From Epichloe hybrida (Eukaryota; Ascomycota; Sordariomycetes; Hypocreales; Clavicipitaceae), in NCBI GenBank assembly GCA_019022495.1, contig JAFEKR010000002.1:4774001-4838000 (forward strand): a stretch of 64,000 nucleotides of DNA, given 5' to 3'. Under the pieces are notes generated by a model. It was given only the letters and a program-made list of their open reading frames with translations, did no database searches and was not told the origin of the DNA. Position 1 is the first letter of the stretch. Every line of letters begins with the position of its first letter. A program made the position numbers and the translations under genes. This document shows positions 57,049-64,000 of the stretch, in pieces.

Positions 57049-60000
57049 CTAGAACTTCTCTCTTTTAATATGATTATTAACACGCGATATTAATCGTAGA
57101 AATAAAAAGGAAAGATAAATTAAGAATATAATTAATAAGGGATATAAGGAAAAGAACTTATAGCTTATCTAGGCATATAGTTACTAATAAAAGGGAAATA
57201 ATAATCTTGCTTAGCCTATAAGCCTATATAAGGATAAGTAAGTCCTTCTAAATCCTTTCTTTTCCTTAAAATAATATATATACCATACCTTAGCGCGTAT
57301 ATAACGTCTTCCTCCCCCTTAGTAATACCTTTATTCTCCTATGCACTACTATTAATTTCTATGGTTTACTAGGAGAGCCTAGTAAGCTAGCGTGGTTATG
57401 GCTGCTAGGGATATTAACTATAGGGGTGTAAATCCCCTATGTATTACTATCTTATCCCTATGGCTACCCTCCTAGAGAATTAACTTTTTCTCTTACTATA
57501 TATATGTTACGCATAGGTAACCTATCCCTCTATCTAGATAGTTATCTAGTTAGTTAAGATAAAGCTCTTAAGGGCCTTATTAGGTAATGCCTTTATAAAG
57601 GCATTAGCTAGGTTATTCTCTTTATTAATCTATTAGATCTCGCAGAGTTCTTAGCGTTTATATAACTATTAAAGGGCTATAATATTAATTATTAGGTGTT
57701 TTTCCTTTATTATACTAAGCTTAATAAGGCACTTATATAAGGAGTATAAATCCATATATATAATAACTAGGATCTTTAGGAGCTTTAGTTAGTTAGTAAC
57801 TAAGTTTAGGGTAGTTATAATTACGTAAGCTATATTAACACTAGCTACTATACTATAAACTTCTAAGGCAAGCACGCTTTATATAACTCTCTTGCTCTTT
57901 GTTAAGCTAAAGTGCATAATATTACCTTTAATTATAAACTTACTATTAGTGTAGTCTTTATTTACTAGGATAAGTACATATCCTAGTTGTAAGGATAGGT
58001 TCTGGTTATTAGCGAAGGATCTATTTACAAAGGCGAAGAGCTTTGCCTTTTTAAGGTTAATTAGGATGAACGTTAGACCTCTCTCTAGGTAATCTATCTG
58101 CTACTTTAGGTGGTGATTAAGGGCTTTTATATCCTCTAGGGTTAGCTCCTAGTGTTATATAGTAACGGATAGGTTAAAGTAAGCCTCTAGTTAATAGATT
58201 AAGGTAATATAAGCGCCTTAGGCCCTCTGCTTAATATATTTACGCTTTAAGTTAGTTATTAAAACTAACTCTAACTTATTACTTTGCCTTTTCTGCTAGA
58301 TCTTAATAGTATTATTCTCTAGCGAGATAATGTTACTATTAAATATAAGAGGGTAGTCCTAAGTTAGGAATTGCTTTAGCTTTATGTTAAAGCCTACTAT
58401 AGTAAGCTAGGTCTCTTCCTTCTTAGAGAACTTCTTATCTAAGAGGCTAATTATGTTATTAGTTTACATTCTAATATAGGTAAAGTTAGGGCTTTTCTTT
58501 GTAGTTATAAGCAGGTAGGGATTATATATAGAGGTTTCTATCTAGAGGTTCTCTCTATAATGCTTATAATACGTAACCTACTAGTGTGTTCCTGCCTTTA
58601 CAAGCTTGTAAAGGGGTTTTATAACCCTTAAGATTATACTAGGCGGGTAAAGATGCTATATCTAAATTAGTAAGCGCGCTAGGATTAGCCGCTCTAGTAA
58701 TATACAGGCCTGTATATAAGCCTAATAGATATCTCTTAGCTAGATAAGGAATTTCCTTAATCTTACTAATAGGGCTATTATAAGGATAAGACGTTAGCTC
58801 ACGCGTTAAATTGTTAGGGCCTGTGTAAGAATAGCTTATTTCCCTTTATCCTTATACCCTTAGATTATAAGGCATGACTTTTTATAGGGTTTCGTTGTCT
58901 TACCCTTGATCTTATTAATAATCTAGGAATTAAAGATTTGAATTTTACTATGTTTTTCCTTGTTAAATATAATGAATTTAAACACACCTTGCTTAATTAG
59001 AGCGTTAATCTCTACTTTTGTTAATAGCTTAAATGGTTTGCCTAGGGTCTTAATAATTCCTTCCTTATGTAGCTTAATTATAAGAGCTAGGTTACTATAT
59101 TCTTTTGCTAATAGGAAGGTATTAGTATCTTAAGGTATTATAGGAGGGTTCTTCTATAGCCTTCCACGTCCTTACTTTAATAGTATTAGTAGCACTATGT
59201 TCTTATTATAGGCCTCTTACCCTTTTTCTCCTTTCTCTTTACTAGGCTTTACTATTTTCTTTACACTAGGATTATTATAGTAAGGCTTAATAAATATTAA
59301 CCTAAAGGTCTTTAGGCCTCTAGGTATATTAAGTATATAGCTTTCTCTAGTAATTACTAGTAGCTTATATAGACCTACCTATCCCTTACTTTCTTACTAG
59401 ACCTTAACCTTTAATCTAAGTAGTAAGCTAAGGGTCTTTAAGGTGTCTAGGCTATTACATTTAGTAAGGGCCTTATTAACCTTCTAGATAGTGTAAAGTC
59501 TCTTAATTTCTTTGGTAGCCTTCTATACTATAATTATATATTATGTAATATTAGGTGATAGTAGGGACTTATTTATTATACGTAGGTAAGCTTTAAAGAT
59601 AAGGAGGGTTAGGATAAGGCTATTAGGGCCTATAGTGTTATTTAGGGCCTTAATTGCTATTTAAAGGGTAATAGGTTCTAGTGTTATAGGGCATTTGCGT
59701 CTAATTATATTATAGGCTCTTTAGAGTGGCTTATAATACCTTTTAACCTTCCTTATGCTATGGTGTGCCTTAATAAGGACTTCCTTAATTAAAATTAATA
59801 TTAAGGCTGCAAATTATCTAAATTTATTACTGTGGAAGTTTATTCTAGTATCTATAATAATAAAGTCTAGGGGGCCTAGGTAAGTATTAATCTAGTATAT
59901 TTAGAGGGCTTCCTAGGTTGTTTTCGCAGAGATATTATTAAGGAATTTCGCTGTGTTAAACGCTATAGCTATATCTATAGCGTGGAGTATAGGGTATTTA

Positions 60001-63000
60001 TAGGGTAGTTACTATCTAGGTAAAAGATATTTACTATTACTTTATAATTAAAGCTATACTTATCCTTAAGGGTAAACTTAAAGTAATTAGGGCTATTTAC
60101 GTGTATTTAGTATTAGTGGTAGATTCTTGTTAGCTCCCTAATAGCTTTAATGTTAATATTATGCCTTAATCTATAGAGGACCTTATGTAAACGTTAGATT
60201 AATAGATACCTAAAGCGGCGGTGTAGTTACTATAGCTTACCTTTTATAAGGTAGCTTTAAGTAACTACTTCTTCTTTCTATATAAGAAGTATCTAGGCGT
60301 AGCCCTATTTGCGTATAATAAGGACTTTAATATTTCCTTATTATAGTGTGTTCTTAGAGATATTAAAGTTAATCTTTAGATAGTTTATATTATTAAGGGA
60401 TAAGAGAAATAAAGTGTTTATAGGGATAACTTAAAAGAGAATATTTCTAAAGGGAGTAGGTATATTAGCTAATCTAAGCGTGATAATTAGGTTTCCTGCG
60501 CTAAATCTAACTAATGCCTTCTTCTCTGTTAATTTATTAAGCTATAATATAAGTATCTAATGTTATAAAGTAAGAAATTAAGGGTACCTTACTATAGAGA
60601 ATTTCGCGGCTCCTATATTAGGCATAATCCCTTGGAATGTCGCATAGGAATAGCAATCTTCTAATATAAACGTTGCTAGGGCTTTGTTTATAAGTTCCTG
60701 CTAAAAGGGGTCTTCTTTGCTTAGACTGTGATAAGCTGCTTGCCTTGTTAGGAATTAAACTATTCTTTTTCTATTAATCTAGGTTTTATGAGTAAAGAAG
60801 CTTGTAGGTACTAGCTTGTTTGTATTGTTAGGGCTGTCATTAAATCTAATACTCTTTATGTACTAAGTGATCTTATTATTAACAGGGGTTTAAGACTTGT
60901 GTTCTCCCTTGTATTAAGTGAGAAATAAATAATATAAGTTATTAGCTAGATCTATAAGGTAGTGGTTCTTAAAGCGTTAAAACGCCTTCTTATAGTTCTC
61001 TTTAGGGTGCTTAGATAACTAGTATCCTTCCTTACTATATACATAGCACTTCTTTATGTAGGGAGTACCTTCTTTTCCTTATGGTTTTAAGGGGTATTAG
61101 GTCTCTTTTCTATTTCTATTATATCTTTAGTTAGTCTAGAATTACTCTAGGGTTATAGCTTTAGTTAGGAACTATTAATAGTTCTTCTTCTTTTCCTTAA
61201 TAAGATAAAGGGTTATTCTAATCCATTTGTAAAACTCTTATAGTCTATCTAGCGGATTTATAATTGCTTCTTTACACTCTGGAATACTATAATAGGCTCT
61301 AATAAGTTAATTCTAGAGTGCCCTTTTAGTTTAGCTTACTTTAGGCACTACTTATTATAAGATAGCTAGTCTTTCTATAAGTTTATTAAAGTATTTAATT
61401 ATTAACTTACTTAGGTTATTATTTACTATTTCTTATAGGGAAGTATTATTTTACTCTAGTAAATATCTTTGCTATATATCCTTAGTTTTAAATTATTCTC
61501 TTATATAGCTAATAAGCATAGGGAGATCTTATAGTTATCTAGGTTTAGAGAGGTAGTTTATATAGTATTATAGTGCTTTACCTTTAAGTATAACCTTAAA
61601 AGTATAACTAGCTTATTTAGGCTAGATATTAAGTAACTTATACTTTCTATAGAATATTTAAAGCTTTAATTTAAGGATATTATAGTTATTAGCACTATAG
61701 AGTTATTCTTTAGGGTATACCTTAGATAGGTTAATAATTTACTTTAGTAAAGGTCTCTAGGTCTATAGGGGTTCTCTAGGTATTTCCCTTTATATCTATA
61801 GAAGGGGTAGTAAGGTCTTTAGGAAGTAAGAGAGTAGCTTTATAGGTAGTACCCTTAGGGCTTATTATTCCCTCTAATTCTCCTCTTCCTTATATTAGGA
61901 AGGAGGAAGTATAGCTCTTTAAGCTATACTAATAGGGGCACTACTAGCCCTAGATAGCATAGGTTACCTCTATTAGTAACTCTTTTACTTAGGGGTATTA
62001 TTAGTAGTATTACTAGGGTAATACTACTAACTTGCCTCTAGTAAAGGTATAGGTAGGGGAGTTACTTATAGATACTTATAAATAGTATTCTTAGGTAGTC
62101 TTAACTCTAGGTTAATTAACCTTCCTAGGGGAGATTAGCTAGGCCTTCCTAGAGGGGATTAACTTAGTTTTCCTAGGGGAGTCTAGCTTATTAATCCTTT
62201 TAATAGTAATTATACTAATAAACAGGGTAATAGGGTAGGTTACCTAGTTCTAATATTACTATTATCTAGTAGATTATAGAAGAACTCTTTATTCTATAGG
62301 TTTTTTTAGAAGCCTATATACTTCTTCCTAGTCTCTTTAATTTCTTTAAGAGTTTAAAATCTGAATTCTTCTTAGTTTACTACTTCTTTAAGGTTATTTA
62401 CTATTTTAGTGCCTCTTCTAATAGTTATATATACTTTATTATAAAGAAAATAGTCTTAAAGTCCATTCTATAAAAGGTCTTTTCCTTCTATAAACTTATC
62501 CCTTAACTATTTATAGAAGTTATTACTAAATTTAGAGAATAGTGTTCTTCTAAATAACCCTTACTCCTTATATTATTTAGTCTTTATAAGGATATAGAGA
62601 CTTATTTCCTTAGGTATTATTATCCCTTTATATTTAGAACTTCCTATTTATTAGAGTAGTTTTTCTATAATATATTATTAAAGCCTTATAGAGATATAGG
62701 GGTATAGGTTAGTATAGATAGGGGTTTTTCCTTTATTAAGGTATTTATTATTATCTCCTATTTTAATACCTTCTATAGCATTATTATAGCTATTAGTCTT
62801 ACTAGGAACTCTAAATTAACTAGAGGTCCTAGATAGTCTAGGTATATCTAATATTATAATTAATTAAGGGAGGTAGATCTTATAATGTAAGGAGAGAAAG
62901 GGGTATAATTATGATTATGTAGCGTGTTTTAGATATAAAGGATTACAAGGCAAGGCAGTTAACTTTAAATACGTAATAAAATACATAACAAAGAAAGATA

Positions 63001-63248
63001 AGGGGATAGCTTAGCTACTAGTATTAAACCTTTCTTTATTATTTTAGAGTCTATATAAATATAGATATTAATACTAAAGTAAGAAGAGAGCTATATCCTA
63101 CCTTTCTATTAGTATAACTTATTATTAACATAGCCCTCCTATTTTATAGGGTAAGTTATTATTAGATAAGCTACCTCTTCTAATTAACCTTACTAATCTA
63201 TAGTGTTTAAAGACTGCGTGGTTATCTATAAAGGTAACTACTAATTAG

Positions 63249-63556
63249 TGTTAGATTCATAAGGTATTGAATTTAATGTAATATAGTTATAAGCCTAAAG
63301 AGTAGTATTATTATTAATTATCTATTCTAGGCTACGTTATTTATTATTATAATTGATTAAGTTATTAGGAAAAGAGAGGTAAAAAGCTAGAAGTTATAAT
63401 ATATAAAGGGAAAAGGGGTTACGCGTTTGTGTCCCCACATTTCAAGGCCAATTAACGTGCTAGGTTATAGGTCACGTGTAGGGTCCGCGCGTGGCCCAAG
63501 CTTCTGCTGGGTAATTGCGGCTACGACGCGCGATTAATATCACCTTTGTTCTAACA
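63249..63556 (-). repeat. 5' LTR of element B (transcript sense)
   Basis: 308 bp. On the plus strand it runs TGTTAGATTC..TTCTAACA. This copy is better preserved at its right end (ACGACGCGCGATTAATATC) and worse at its left, the mirror of the other LTR. Confidence 0.9.
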
Positions 63557-63561
63557 GTATT

Positions 63562-64000
63562 CTTATTTTTATATATAATTTAGTTATTTATTTAAAAATC
63601 TATTAAGTTTTAGCTTATTTAGAAAAGTAAGCTTATTTTAAATATATAATATCCTAGTAATATTCTTTTATATCTATTTTAAAAAATGATTTTTTCTTAA
63701 TATATTAAGGGTCTTTTTATTCTTATATCTATTTTCTATGATTTATTATAATTATTTATTATATAAAAATACATTATAATACAATACAATACAATACATT
63801 ACAATACATTACAATACAATACATTACAATATATTATTAAAAAGGTAAGGTAGTATATATACTTATTATATAGTAGATTTTTAATATAATCTAAATAAGA
63901 TATCCTTAAATTTTTATACTATTTAGGTATTTAGTTATAGAATTATAAAGTTTTAGCTAATTTAGACTATTAAGCTATATATATATATAGGGTAGCTATA
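63562..64000. other. AT-rich tail with second CAATA array
   Basis: Very AT-rich with no frame. CAATA/CATTA pentamers at ~63776-63835 are followed by TTATTATATAGTAGATTTTTAATATAATCTAA, the same flank as beside the array at 56521-56735, so it is a second copy of that repeat. Confidence 0.7.

Larger units (their letters stand above)
56741..63556 (-). mobile_element. Full-length Ty1/Copia LTR retrotransposon on the minus strand (element B)
   Basis: A 6,816-bp element with 308-bp LTRs at 56741-57048 and 63249-63556. The flanking duplication GTATT (56736-56740 and 63557-63561) confirms a single insertion. The coding direction is minus: reverse translation of ~57,870-58,080 gives Copia RNase H (FAFVNRSFANNQNLSLQLGY, then KSKRVI), close to the 56741 end. 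The leader CTAATTAGTAGTTA lies just inside the 63249 LTR, which is therefore its 5' LTR. Every frame is broken by RIP-type stops. LTR length and sequence differ from elements A and C, so it is a separate family. Confidence 0.9.

Noticed and set aside
1..64000. Secondary-metabolite or defence gene cluster
   Set aside because: None of the recognised genes form a pathway; they are scattered housekeeping functions.

Overview
This window comes from the nuclear genome of a filamentous ascomycete. Short introns with GT..AG borders and CTAAC/CTAAT-like branch sites, together with the gene content (HapB, Yvc1, Bna1, Pex10, COMPASS Sdc1), fit Pezizomycotina. The codon and protein style suggests Sordariomycetes, most likely Hypocreales. 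That placement is inferred from gene content and was not tested by a search.

The window has two compartments. Bases 1 to about 45,200 are a gene-rich, balanced-to-GC-rich euchromatic arm with about 17 recognisable protein genes. Bases 45,200-64,000 are AT-rich, full of TAA/TAG and TpA steps, and have no intact gene. This second part looks like retrotransposons degraded by repeat-induced point mutation (RIP). It holds two full-length Ty1/Copia-type LTR elements with matching 5-bp target duplications, one on each strand, a truncated third element, a stray gag relic and an unusual TATTG/CAATA fold-back repeat.

Left to right, the genes are: SDC1/Dpy-30 (-) diverging from the FAN1 nuclease (+); a Pro/Ser-rich conserved hypothetical (-); a MITE; a small secreted cysteine-rich protein (-); a long gene-poor stretch leading to hapB (NF-YA) (+); an aminoglycoside-phosphotransferase-like kinase (+); the vacuolar TRP channel YVC1 (+); a small Cys-rich conserved protein (+); the eRF1 methyltransferase MTQ2 (+); SmD1 (-) diverging from cullin-3 (+); a FAHD1-type hydrolase (+); 3-hydroxyanthranilate dioxygenase BNA1 (-); a Ctr copper transporter (+); the CoA diphosphatase PCD1 (-); a Ser-rich hypothetical (-); ERD1 (EXS) (-); PEX10 (+); and an LYAR-type zinc-finger protein (-) that is the last gene before the AT-rich block.

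The genes are ordinary housekeeping functions and do not form a pathway cluster. Exon joins were worked out by hand from splice signals and reading-frame continuity. The most interesting items are the transposon block and its LTR islands that escaped mutation, a two-copy TA-flanked MITE family carrying an expandable octamer array, the fold-back pentamer element, and the candidate secreted effector-like protein beside one MITE copy.
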